Made by a program: the position numbers and the translations under genes | The notes under the pieces: generated by a model | What the model was told of the DNA's origin: nothing | Database searches by the model: none | What the model saw: the letters and a program-made list of their open reading frames with translations, nothing else | Source: Oscillospiraceae bacterium | Lineage (GTDB): Bacteria; Bacillota_A; Clostridia; Oscillospirales; CAG-272 | NCBI GenBank assembly: GCA_015064665.1 | Contig: SVRU01000070.1 | Span: 1-15,012 of the forward strand | DNA length: 15,012 bases | Direction of reading: 5' to 3' | In this document: positions 1-7,430 of the stretch, one piece after another | Numbering within the stretch: the first letter of the stretch is position 1 | Layout: the number at the start of each line of letters is the position of its first letter

Positions 1-2
1 AA

Positions 3-109
3 CTCTGTGCCTTAATTTTAAGATGATTTTGGTGCTTGGCTCTCGCAGCCAAGTGCGGACTTTGCAAGAGAGATAAGTGCCGAAAGCGCTGAAAATTAAG
101 GATTCAGAG
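3..109. other. Structured inverted-repeat region upstream of the first gene
   Basis: Bases 3-19 pair with 92-109: ten contiguous pairs (CCTTAATTTT with AAAATTAAGG), then, past a small internal mismatch, CTCTG with CAGAG. Inside lies a 7-bp hairpin (35-41 with 47-53, 5-nt loop). AAGTGC occurs twice (51-56 and 75-80). The layout could be a multi-branched leader RNA or a small inverted-repeat element. No known riboswitch signature was recognised, and no convincing promoter or T-run terminator was seen. The remaining bases, 110-180, show nothing clear. Confidence 0.3.
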
Positions 110-196
110 CGGGTTCGGATTATTCACTCTTGCCTACTCACGCAAAAAGACTCAAAATCTCAAAGGAAATAACGTTAGAAAAGGTGGTGAGCAAGC

Positions 197-1093
197 GTGC
201 TTAATCTAAAAAACGCAGTCAGCGGTTCGGGTTTTTCAATGAACGGCTATTACGTTTGGTGCGGCTCGGTTATCAAGGAAAACGGAATTTATTATATGTT
301 CGCTTCGCGTTGGAAACGCGAGCTTGGATTTCCTAAGGGTTATATGCTTGGCTCTGAAATCGTTCTCGCCACAACGAAAGACCTCTCCCTTCCGTTTGAA
401 TTTCAAAAGGTGGTAATCGGGAAACGCGAGAGTACGATGTGGGACGGCACTATGGCACACAATCCTTGCATAGTCAAGGCTGACGGCAGATACATTCTTT
501 ATTACATTGGCTCGTGCGACGGAAGCAAGGAAAAACGCGCGATAGGTTATGCAACGGCAGGCTCTCTAACGGGAGATTGGGAGAGAGCAAGCTCTCCGAT
601 TGCTCTTCCGCAGGATGCAAATAACCCCTGCGTTATCAGTGACGGCAGAGGCGGGGTGTTGCTCTACTACAGAGACGGAGACCTCAAGGTCTCTGTTGCG
701 TATTCGGATGAGTATTTCGCTCGATTTAAAACAGTCGTGCATAATATTTTCCCTAAGGGAAAAATAGAGGATATGTTTGTATATAAAGAAGACGGTATGT
801 ACAAGATGATTTGCGAGGATGCCGACGGAGTTTATACGGGCGTAAAAAAGGGGGGCGTAATCTTTAATTCGTACGACGGAGTTGTATGGGATGAAGAAGG
901 AGCCGAGTCGGCTTACGGCTTCAATATTGAATTTGATAACGGGAAAAAACTGCTACTTCAAAGACGTGAAAGACCTATGCTCCTAAACGACGGAAATAAA
1001 CGCTATCTTTTTACTGCTGCGAAATTCGGCGGAGAGAGTATTCTTGAGGGAGGCTATACGTTTAATCTCGTTCAGGAGATTGGATTTAGATAA
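197..1093 (+). CDS. GH43/GH117-like five-bladed beta-propeller glycoside hydrolase family protein
   Basis: A 298-residue protein resembling the GH43/GH117-type five-bladed beta-propellers often annotated 'glycoside hydrolase family protein'. Repeated blade-like strands are visible: GSVIKENGIYYMFAS near residue 23, HNPCIVKADGRYILYYIG near 88, GGVLLYYRDGDLKVSVAYS near 152 and MFVYKEDGMYKMICEDADG near 193. Candidate catalytic or binding residues are D83-G-T and H88-N-P in blade 2 and E191-D192 in blade 3. The usual GH43 blade-1 aspartate is not obvious in the VWCGSVIKENG strand. There is no signal peptide, so it should act in the cytoplasm, probably on imported oligosaccharides. The start is GTG, chosen because AAGGTGGTGA (181-190), close to a perfect Shine-Dalgarno sequence, ends 6 nt before it. 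The PHP gene begins 48 bp downstream, suggesting an operon. The substrate is unknown, and a lectin-like or degraded propeller is possible. Confidence 0.7.
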   Translation: MLNLKNAVSGSGFSMNGYYVWCGSVIKENGIYYMFASRWKRELGFPKGYMLGSEIVLATTKDLSLPFEFQKVVIGKRESTMWDGTMAHNPCIVKADGRYILYYIGSCDGSKEKRAIGYATAGSLTGDWERASSPIALPQDANNPCVISDGRGGVLLYYRDGDLKVSVAYSDEYFARFKTVVHNIFPKGKIEDMFVYKEDGMYKMICEDADGVYTGVKKGGVIFNSYDGVVWDEEGAESAYGFNIEFDNGKKLLLQRRERPMLLNDGNKRYLFTAAKFGGESILEGGYTFNLVQEIGFR

Positions 1094-1141
1094 TCAGTTA
1101 AAAAGAATCTGATAAAAACAATATGAAGATTGGAGTGCAAA

Positions 1142-2830
1142 ATGGTAGATAACTTCACCTATTACGCTCAGCATATGCACGTGCATTCCTGCTATGAGCC
1201 GCCGGGGGCAAGTATGGAAGGGCATATTTTCAATGCGCAAAAGCTGGGAATGAGGTATATTTGGTTTACGGATCACGATATACGTATGGGCAGACTGCGC
1301 AGCGAGCTTGACCGATTCGATTTTTCAAATGGACTAACCTATGATCATGAGGGCGCGAATGTCGGATTTCTGCCGAAGGAGAATCAACGCGGTAGAATTT
1401 GCATATGCAACGAATCTTCAAGCGTCGACGGAAAATCCATGAAAATGTCGGTTGAGGGCGAAAGCGAAGAATGGCAGGGATGCGCAGCAACTTTGGTTTC
1501 ATACGCAAAAAGCCACACCGCGAGTCTTTTGTCTGATATTATCCTGTTTTTTAAGTATAAGACGGAACTTTTCGATTCCAAAAATTCAAGGCTAATATTC
1601 GACGTAAAGCTTTCCGAGCGTCCCCCGAAACATACAGCGGCGCATATTTTTTACGTAGTTGGTTCGACAGAGGGACTTAATGCTCCGCACACGCTTGTTA
1701 TCCCGATAGAAGAAGTCCGCGGATTTAGGGATGCTGAATTCAGACTTTCAAGGGATGCCGTGACGGAGGAGGCTGTTATTCGGGGGATCGGAGGACTTGA
1801 TAATTGCTTTGATAACGTTACTGTAAGGCTTGAAGCAAGATACGGCGTAAAGGCTGTTGCGTATATAGATGAATTTTCTAAAACAAGAGGACATACGGCT
1901 CAGAAAACCTATGAGCTGCAAAAAGAGGTTGCGCGCGAAATCGGCGCGAGGTACGGTGTTACCCCATTCGTTGCAACCGAAATTTCTTATGCCGGTATGC
2001 ATAAAAACTGTTTTTCAACACATCTTCGGATACTTCCGTATGAAGCTCGCGGTTATGAAATATCAAATGACGAAGCCTGCAATTCGATGCTTGAACAAGG
2101 CAAGGTTTTTTCAATAAATCACCCTTTTACAAGATTTAAAAGAAAGGATCTGTCGCTTTTCAATCTGGATGAAGAGGTTATGAAAATAGCAGATACATAT
2201 ACAGAGAATGCCTGCTACGGCGCGTCGCTTCTGGAGGTTGGATTTCCCGACGGGCGTTATCTTCCCCTTGAATACCATCTTAAGCTGTGGGATATTTTAT
2301 CTTCGCGCGGATTCTTTCTGACGGGGTACGGCGCGAGTGACAGCCACAGTAACAAAAGCGGTTGGTACGGCGGTAACAATTTCGTTTTGTGGCTTGGCAT
2401 TGCTGATTGCGAGGATGAGAAAACCGAGGATGCCTTCATCGACGCCATGCGTGCCGGAAGAGGTTACACGGGGGATCCCATTTTCATAGACGGCGGAGTC
2501 AGCTTTCTGGGCGAGGACGGTCAGACTTTCGGATCGGTTACCTCCGTTTATAAAGAAGAGAGTAAGAAAGTCTTTTTTTCCTGTAAGGTAATGCGGCGCG
2601 GGTGGATACTTCGCTGGATTGTAAACGGAGACGTTAATCGAGAAACTTGTTTTGAAGACGGAGATTTTTCTGATAGCTGCCATATAAAAGCGGAAAAAGC
2701 GGTTAATTTTGTAAGAGCAGAGCTTTATAACGATACGGGCAGATGCATTTTGATTACCAATCCGATATATTTCGTTAGACGTGATATAAAAGAAATCAAT
2801 ATACCTAAAGAAAGGCAATTCGTTAAATGA
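1142..2830 (+). CDS. PHP-domain metal-dependent hydrolase (probable phosphoesterase)
   Basis: A 562-residue protein with the full set of PHP-domain metal ligands: H13-M-H... as HMHVHS (H13, H15), TDHD (D44, H45), E280 in VATEIS, H327 in SINHPF, and D400/H402 in ASDSHSN. PHP proteins bind two or three divalent metals and usually hydrolyse phosphate esters, although some act on other bonds. The stretch between TDHD and E280 (about 230 residues) is a long insertion with beta-rich character. The C-terminal 120 residues look like a beta-sandwich. ATG at 1142 is preferred over an upstream in-frame TTG at 1130 because GGAG (1132-1135) sits 6 nt before it. The stop overlaps the next start (ATGA), so translation is probably coupled to the phosphatase fusion. 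The substrate is unknown; the context with a glycosidase suggests a phosphorylated sugar or glycan, which is inference. Confidence 0.75.
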   Translation: MVDNFTYYAQHMHVHSCYEPPGASMEGHIFNAQKLGMRYIWFTDHDIRMGRLRSELDRFDFSNGLTYDHEGANVGFLPKENQRGRICICNESSSVDGKSMKMSVEGESEEWQGCAATLVSYAKSHTASLLSDIILFFKYKTELFDSKNSRLIFDVKLSERPPKHTAAHIFYVVGSTEGLNAPHTLVIPIEEVRGFRDAEFRLSRDAVTEEAVIRGIGGLDNCFDNVTVRLEARYGVKAVAYIDEFSKTRGHTAQKTYELQKEVAREIGARYGVTPFVATEISYAGMHKNCFSTHLRILPYEARGYEISNDEACNSMLEQGKVFSINHPFTRFKRKDLSLFNLDEEVMKIADTYTENACYGASLLEVGFPDGRYLPLEYHLKLWDILSSRGFFLTGYGASDSHSNKSGWYGGNNFVLWLGIADCEDEKTEDAFIDAMRAGRGYTGDPIFIDGGVSFLGEDGQTFGSVTSVYKEESKKVFFSCKVMRRGWILRWIVNGDVNRETCFEDGDFSDSCHIKAEKAVNFVRAELYNDTGRCILITNPIYFVRRDIKEINIPKERQFVK

Positions 2831-4020
2831 AATTTTATGTTACAAGGCACGGGCAGGTTGCAAATGATGCCGAATATTTCGGAGACGTTGCCTATCCCAA
2901 GGGAGATATGCCGCTTTCAATGCTTGGAAGAGAACAAGCGGAGCTTCTGGGCAAAAGGCTTCGTGACGAGGGGTTTTCGGGCAAAATTTTCTCATCACCT
3001 TATTTAAGAACTATGGAAACCGCTGACGTCATTGCAAAGATAACAGGTTCAAAGGTGTATCCGGCTCCTGCCCTACGTGAGATTTTTCGAAGCGATGCGT
3101 CGGCAAAGAATTTTGAGGGCTCGGATTTGTCAAGGCTTTCAATGCTTTTTAAAAACGTTGCCGATGATGCAGAACTTGCGCTTCCGTGGTGGCATGATTC
3201 GGCGGAAAGCGTAGAAGACGTGCGGTATAGGGTAGCGCTATTTATTGATAAAATCATTAACGAGGGCGATGAGGAGGTTTTGCTTGTAGGTCACGGCGCC
3301 TCGGTCAGTGTGGCTATGCAGTTTTTCTTCGGGGAAGGTGCTATCGGCAAGGTATATAACTGTTCCTATAACTGCTACGACACGAAGACGAAAAAAGCTG
3401 TGTTGAACTGCAGCTTGCATCTGCCGTATAAGAAAATAACATATAATAGCGTATTCCTTGAGAGACAACATTACGATATTGAAATTCCCGATACGCTTGC
3501 AGATGAAAAAGGACTTAAGCTTTTACATATTGGTGACACACCGTCCCGCACTTTTCCTTGGTATCAGGCACTTATAAGCAAGCTGAATCCCGATGTAATA
3601 ATTCACACGGGTGATACCGTTGATGAGCTTAAGGTCGGTCGTATACCGGAGGTTAGAGACGTATACATAGACAGACTCAAGGTTATGCTTGAGATAATGA
3701 CGAAAACGGGCAGCCGTGTAATTTGGACAACCGGTAATAACGACCTTGAAGATAAGGTGCGTGAAATTGCACCGCAGATCGAGGTTGTACCCAACGGTAC
3801 GGTCGTAAATATCGGTGGCAAACGAATCGCACTTGCACATCGTAAAAAAGATTTTAAAGAAGAAGCGGATATATATCTTTACGGTCATGCAACAAGATAT
3901 GACGTATGGAGCAGTGAGAGAAACACACAGGACAAAGACGTGTGGTATCTGAATGCTTGTTGGACGAATTCGGTTATAGTTTTGCCTGAGAGAAGGCTTT
4001 ATAAAATTTCGAGAATTTAA
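2827..4020 (+). CDS. Histidine phosphatase / calcineurin-like phosphoesterase fusion protein
   Basis: A 397-residue two-domain protein. Residues 1 to about 190 form a histidine phosphatase (phosphoglycerate-mutase-like) domain: TRHGQ with R7/H8 (H8 is the phosphohistidine), FSSPYLRTMETA for the second arginine, and GHGAS with H156. Residues about 230-395 match the YfcE-like metallophosphoesterase fold: GDT (D237), HTGDT (D263), GNND (N304), AHR (H338) and YGHAT (H354). Two canonical metal ligands are missing: the His of the first DxH motif is P239 and the last His of GHxH is T356. In Mre11-type enzymes these are the histidines of metal site 1, so only site 2 seems complete. The domain may be weakened, mononuclear or regulatory. 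The start overlaps the PHP stop by 4 bp. The fusion is uninterrupted, without a frameshift. Its substrate is unknown. Confidence 0.8.
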   Translation: MKFYVTRHGQVANDAEYFGDVAYPKGDMPLSMLGREQAELLGKRLRDEGFSGKIFSSPYLRTMETADVIAKITGSKVYPAPALREIFRSDASAKNFEGSDLSRLSMLFKNVADDAELALPWWHDSAESVEDVRYRVALFIDKIINEGDEEVLLVGHGASVSVAMQFFFGEGAIGKVYNCSYNCYDTKTKKAVLNCSLHLPYKKITYNSVFLERQHYDIEIPDTLADEKGLKLLHIGDTPSRTFPWYQALISKLNPDVIIHTGDTVDELKVGRIPEVRDVYIDRLKVMLEIMTKTGSRVIWTTGNNDLEDKVREIAPQIEVVPNGTVVNIGGKRIALAHRKKDFKEEADIYLYGHATRYDVWSSERNTQDKDVWYLNACWTNSVIVLPERRLYKISRI

Positions 4021-4027
4021 AAAAGAG

Positions 4028-4072
4028 AGGGGAAAGCCTTGCTAAGTTGTATTGGATAGGAGGTTTTTCCCT
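4028..4072 (+). terminator. Probable terminator after the left operon
   Basis: Bases 4028-4039 pair with 4061-4072 in a continuous 12-bp stem that includes two G-U pairs. The loop is 21 nt. The downstream run (TTCGTTTTG) is only moderately T-rich, so termination may be partial. It starts 8 nt after the stop of the fusion phosphatase gene. Confidence 0.5.
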
Positions 4073-4334
4073 TCGTTTTGTACTAATCTTTATACCTCCG
4101 GTAGCACAACATAATATCACATAAAACTCGTAAAGTCCGGACAATTTGGGAAAGAAAAACGCCGGTATTTCACCGTCCGTATTCTTTGTTTCGAGCTGAT
4201 TGAATTTTAAATGCCAAAAACCGATTTTCTCTCAAATTACATATAAAAAAGTGCGAGGCGATGCTCACTTTGGCATCGTCTTTCATATACTGTTATGGGC
4301 ACAAAAAGAGCCTATAAAAACAAAGGAGGTTAAA
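4073..4334 (+). promoter_or_regulatory. Long leader of the DUF11 gene with an 8-bp hairpin
   Basis: This gap has no credible gene. An open frame runs through part of it into the DUF11 gene, but it has no ribosome binding site and reads as non-coding. A hairpin at 4257-4264 / 4273-4280 (8 bp including one G-U pair, 8-nt loop) is followed by TTTC and lies about 55 nt before the start codon, so it could be a weak attenuator or a leader stabiliser. No convincing sigma-70 promoter was found. AAAGGAGG at 4323-4330 is the strong ribosome binding site for the next gene. Confidence 0.35.
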
Positions 4335-5192
4335 ATGGCAACCTTTTATAATCAGGCAACGCTTTCTTATGCGGGAAACGTTGTCAATTCAAATACTACC
4401 GAGGCTGAGCTTCTTTCAGGACTTGAACTGACAAAAAGATCAGTGACCGAAAGCTATACTGCCGGCAGTGAAGTGGTGTACGCCGTTACACTGTCTAATA
4501 TGGGGTCTGTTTCCTACAACGCGTTAACCATATCCGACGATCTCGGCGCATACGCCCTGTCGGACGAAACTACCGTAGTTCCACTCACTTACGTTGACGG
4601 TTCAATATTGTATTATCTGAACGGAATATTGCAGCCCGCACCTACGGTAAGCACGGTGGGTAATCTTGTCATTGAAGGAATAAATCTTCCTCCCAACAGC
4701 ACGGCAACCTTTATCTACGCGACAAAATCCAACGAATTCGCTCCTGTTTCAACAGGTTCTGTTATAACGAATACGGTAACTACCAATGGCGGACTTGGTG
4801 TTGGAGAAATTACGGCAACTGCAACCGTTAATGTTCTTGAATCACCCGAATTAACTATAGCAAAAGCGGTTTGCCCGGCGGTGATTAACGATAACGAGAG
4901 GGTGACCTACACGATAATCGTGCAAAATCTCGGAAACGTTCCCATCAATGCGACGGACGGAGTTATTATAAGAGATACTTTTAGTCCGATATTATCCGAA
5001 CTTACCGTGGAATTGAACGGCACAGCATTGGAAGAAGGAACGGGATACACTTACAACGCTGCAAGCGGAGAGTTTGCTACCATTGACGGTGTTATAACCG
5101 TTCCTGCGGCAACCTATACTCAAGACCTTGCAACCGGCACGATAACGACCACGCCCGGCGTAACAGTGCTTACCATTACCGGCAGGGTATAA
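4335..5192 (+). CDS. DUF11-repeat domain protein without signal peptide
   Basis: A 285-residue, threonine/asparagine-rich all-beta protein with two DUF11-type (conserved repeat) domains. The first starts near residue 25 (SGLELTKRSVTESYTAGSEV) and the second near residue 170 (SPELTIAKAVCPAVINDNE). Each has the typical pattern 'KS/A...G..V.Y.I...N.G...', followed by a TDDLG- or RDTF-like strand. Most DUF11 proteins are secreted surface proteins, but this one begins MATFYNQATLSY with no signal peptide, transmembrane segment or sortase motif. Similar stand-alone proteins occur in Clostridia and have no assigned function. ATG at 4335 is chosen because of AAAGGAGG just upstream; the frame continues up to 4200 but that part looks untranslated. 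A strong terminator follows, so the gene is probably monocistronic. Spore-coat or other intracellular assembly roles are possible but unproven. Confidence 0.75.
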   Translation: MATFYNQATLSYAGNVVNSNTTEAELLSGLELTKRSVTESYTAGSEVVYAVTLSNMGSVSYNALTISDDLGAYALSDETTVVPLTYVDGSILYYLNGILQPAPTVSTVGNLVIEGINLPPNSTATFIYATKSNEFAPVSTGSVITNTVTTNGGLGVGEITATATVNVLESPELTIAKAVCPAVINDNERVTYTIIVQNLGNVPINATDGVIIRDTFSPILSELTVELNGTALEEGTGYTYNAASGEFATIDGVITVPAATYTQDLATGTITTTPGVTVLTITGRV

Positions 5193-5226
5193 ATCGGTCC
5201 TATTCAGCTTATCGTTAGCTAATTAA

Positions 5227-5276
5227 AAAACAAATCCGAACCGCTCGATATACACGAAGCGGTTCGGATTTGTTTT
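5227..5276. terminator. Strong, perfectly paired terminator hairpin
   Basis: Bases 5227-5245 and 5258-5276 are perfect reverse complements (19 bp) with a 12-nt loop. The arms begin with AAAA and end with TTTT, so it can work in both directions: for the DUF11 gene on the + strand and against read-through from the - strand operon. Confidence 0.9.
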
Positions 5277-5302
5277 GCCGTTTTGAATTTATCTCTTATT
5301 TT

Positions 5303-5581
5303 TAGCCGTAAGAGAATCGAACTAACAAGCCTTGCGGCGATAAATTTTAGCGTCTTTCGCCGTACTTCGCCTTGTAAAGTTCCTACTTGACTGCGGCAAA
5401 GTCCAACAAAATCCACAAAAAAATTATTCGCCGTAAGGTGCGAAGCAGTTTTAAAAGAATAGATTTTTTCATAGACAAGCTGAATTTTTCGAGAAATATG
5501 CGGATATTTAAGAGAAATTCGGTGATGTATATGGGAAAATATATCTTTTAAAACCTTATGAGTTCGATTCTCTTACGGCTA
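5303..5581. repeat. 279-bp element with perfect 21-bp terminal inverted repeats resembling a tRNA 3' end
   Basis: Bases 5303-5323 are the exact reverse complement of 5561-5581. Read outward at either end, the arm contains GTTCGATTC, the consensus T-loop box of tRNA genes, followed by TCTTACGGCTA, which has the form of a T-stem plus acceptor 3' strand. At the right end a T-arm with 4 of 5 stem pairs can be drawn (5558-5574). The outermost 7 bases of the left arm, TAGCCGT, would pair as the acceptor 5' strand, but no D-arm or anticodon arm exists between, so it is not a tRNA gene. The interior has another small inverted repeat (CGGCGA 5335-5340 / TCGCCG 5357-5362), a third GCCGTAAG at 5430-5437, and no convincing gene. 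A MITE-like element or a structured RNA are the main readings. Confidence 0.55.
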
Positions 5582-5642
5582 CCGTAAAAACGCGCAAAAA
5601 TGAGTTGAATTTGCGGTATGAAGAATTGATCGGATTTGCGTA
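5582..5642. other. Short gap downstream of the reductive operon
   Basis: No gene and no clear hairpin terminator is seen directly after the - strand flavoprotein stop. Termination for that operon may depend on the bidirectional hairpin at 5227-5276 or on the inverted-repeat element in between. Confidence 0.3.
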
Positions 5643-7430
5643 TTATATTTCAATTTTTTTCTGCCTTGCAAGCAGGGTTTCAAACCAAAGCTCAGCGTTG
5701 GGAATCGGCGTTGTTGGTTCGGTGTATGAAATATCCTTTTTCGTGACGGTGCGAAAGCTTCTTTGAGCTTGCATAGAGGTGTCGGGCTTTCCGTCGACCA
5801 GTGCCGAGCCGTGAGTTCCGACGGTTGATGCCGAGTGAATCATAGCCGAAAGCACTGAGCGTTGCGTAAGAGCCGTGTCGTATAGCTTGAAAAGCTCTGA
5901 CGTCTGTTCCTTGTTTTCTATAACGGCAATGTCGAAAAATTCATCACACAGCTTTGAAACTTTATCGAAAAGCGCCTTCATTCCCTTGCTTGAACGGTCA
6001 AAATCGGCAACTCGGCTCATCTCGTTCTGAAGCTCGTTTTTTATATCCGAAATATTGGATTTTCCGTATTTGATGCGGGGCGTGTCAAATTTCGGAGAGG
6101 GTCTGTTTTCTTCTTTTTGCTTTGAAATATGCTCGGCTGCTCTTAAACTTCCTACCTGAGTTGAGTTCAGGGCGCTTCCGCCGGGGCGGTATACTCCGAA
6201 CGTGCCTGCAGCCTCGCCTGCCGAATAAAGACCGCGCACCTCGGATTGCCAATTTTCATCGACTGCCACGCCGCCGTTTGAGTGCTGTGCGCATACGGCA
6301 ATTTCAAGATATTCGCTGTAAAGGTCTATTCCGTTTGATGCGTATAGCTTTATTGCGCCCGCGTTCATTTTTTCGAGCCTCTCAATCGGTGTGCCGAAAA
6401 GCGCGCCCGAGCGGTCAAGATATCTGTACGCCTCATCGGAAAGCGCGGAAAATCCGTTTTCAAGTCCCCTCGGATTTTTCGTAAAATCAAGGAATACCCG
6501 ATTGCCTTTTTTGATTTCCTTTGCAACAAGCAGGTCAACAGCTGACGAGCCCTCTGTTTTTCTTGTGTCAAACGGCCACTGATAACCCTTCAAAAATATT
6601 TTGCTGAGCGAGTCCGTGCCTAGCGCACCGTGAAGAAATTCTTTCTCAACTCCGTTTTTATCGACCGAAATATATCGCGGCAGCACCTGCTGATAAGTTC
6701 CCGAGAGATTCCAACGGAATTTTGTGCTTGCGATGCCGTACTGCCATTCTTCCATATTAGAAAGAGTTGCGCCCGCATCAATGGCAAGTCCGGTTGCGCC
6801 GTGCTGGCTTTCGGGATAGACGGTGTTCTTATATACGTTAGCGGGGCCGCCCGTGCAAAGAATTACGTTTTGACACTCTATAACCGAGATATCTCCCGTC
6901 ACGGTATTCGCCATAGCGATTCCGGTTACCGCACCGCTTGCGGTTATGATTTTAATAACCCTCTGAAATTCAATTATCTCAATGCCTTTCTTCATAACCG
7001 ACCTCTCAAGAGCCTCGGTCATATATTTTGACGTAAGAGGACCGCAGGAGGTTGCACGGCTGCGGGGGTCGTGGTCGGTTTTATAGCCTGCGTACTCTCC
7101 GTATTCATTCGTGGGGAAGGGAACGCCAAGCTCAACAAGCCGCATAAAGCATCTTGCCGAGTATGCCGCCTCGCAGAGCGCGTGCTCGCCCATTACACCG
7201 CCGCCCGAATGGAGAGTCCTTGCCATTTCGCGAACGCTGTCAGCATCTTCACCGCACATAGAGAGCTTATAGTAGGTCTGCTTGTCGCTGCCCGTGTTAC
7301 GTGAAGTGCCCATGTTTTTGCCTTCTGTAACTATAGCTATATCCTTGATTCCAAAATTATAGAGCCTGTCTGCCGCGTTATAGCCTGCGCAGCCGGTTCC
7401 TATTACTACCGTATTGTATCTTTCTTTCAT
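5643..7430 (-). CDS. SdhA/FrdA/NadB-type FAD-dependent oxidoreductase
   Basis: A 595-residue flavoprotein of the fumarate reductase / succinate dehydrogenase / aspartate oxidase superfamily. Visible parts are the FAD-binding GTGCAG (residues 11-16), the GGGV segment before a helical region, ILCTGGPANVY, the capping region with TEGSSAVDLLVAKEI and VFLDF, then QHSNGGVAVD and GLYSAGEAAGTFGVYRPGG, which match the family's substrate His and Arg/FAD regions. The C-terminal 130 residues resemble the SdhA helical domain (SASTVGTHGSAL). At the place where SdhA carries a histidine for covalent FAD (SHT...), this protein has SRNTGSDKQ, so FAD is probably non-covalent. It is cytoplasmic, with no signal. 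It is the last gene of a three-gene operon; its ATG overlaps the SDR stop by 4 bp, and GGAGG lies 18 nt away, so translational coupling is likely. The substrate is unknown; it could reduce a C=C bond or act as a dehydrogenase. Confidence 0.85.
   Translation of the reverse strand: MKERYNTVVIGTGCAGYNAADRLYNFGIKDIAIVTEGKNMGTSRNTGSDKQTYYKLSMCGEDADSVREMARTLHSGGGVMGEHALCEAAYSARCFMRLVELGVPFPTNEYGEYAGYKTDHDPRSRATSCGPLTSKYMTEALERSVMKKGIEIIEFQRVIKIITASGAVTGIAMANTVTGDISVIECQNVILCTGGPANVYKNTVYPESQHGATGLAIDAGATLSNMEEWQYGIASTKFRWNLSGTYQQVLPRYISVDKNGVEKEFLHGALGTDSLSKIFLKGYQWPFDTRKTEGSSAVDLLVAKEIKKGNRVFLDFTKNPRGLENGFSALSDEAYRYLDRSGALFGTPIERLEKMNAGAIKLYASNGIDLYSEYLEIAVCAQHSNGGVAVDENWQSEVRGLYSAGEAAGTFGVYRPGGSALNSTQVGSLRAAEHISKQKEENRPSPKFDTPRIKYGKSNISDIKNELQNEMSRVADFDRSSKGMKALFDKVSKLCDEFFDIAVIENKEQTSELFKLYDTALTQRSVLSAMIHSASTVGTHGSALVDGKPDTSMQAQRSFRTVTKKDISYTEPTTPIPNAELWFETLLARQKKIEI

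Noticed and set aside
112..121. GGTTCGGATT shared with the terminator arm at 5261-5270 as a repeat family
   Set aside because: It is a ten-base match without a matching partner arm nearby, so chance is sufficient explanation.
2297..2818. 173-codon - strand open frame within the PHP gene
   Set aside because: It is opposite the intact C-terminal half of the PHP protein, including its D400/H402 metal ligands, and has no family resemblance.
4200..4334. N-terminal extension of the DUF11 protein
   Set aside because: The extra 45 residues are not DUF11-like, there is no ribosome binding site at that start, and AAAGGAGG precisely precedes the ATG at 4335.
5452..5551. Small + strand open frame inside the inverted-repeat element, ending near 5550
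   Set aside because: It has no ribosome binding site, no proper start and AT-rich composition; it may be a remnant but cannot be supported as a gene.
5558..5584. A tRNA gene at the right end of the 279-bp element
   Set aside because: Only a T-arm/acceptor-like tail is present; no D-arm, anticodon arm or adjacent acceptor 5' strand could be drawn.
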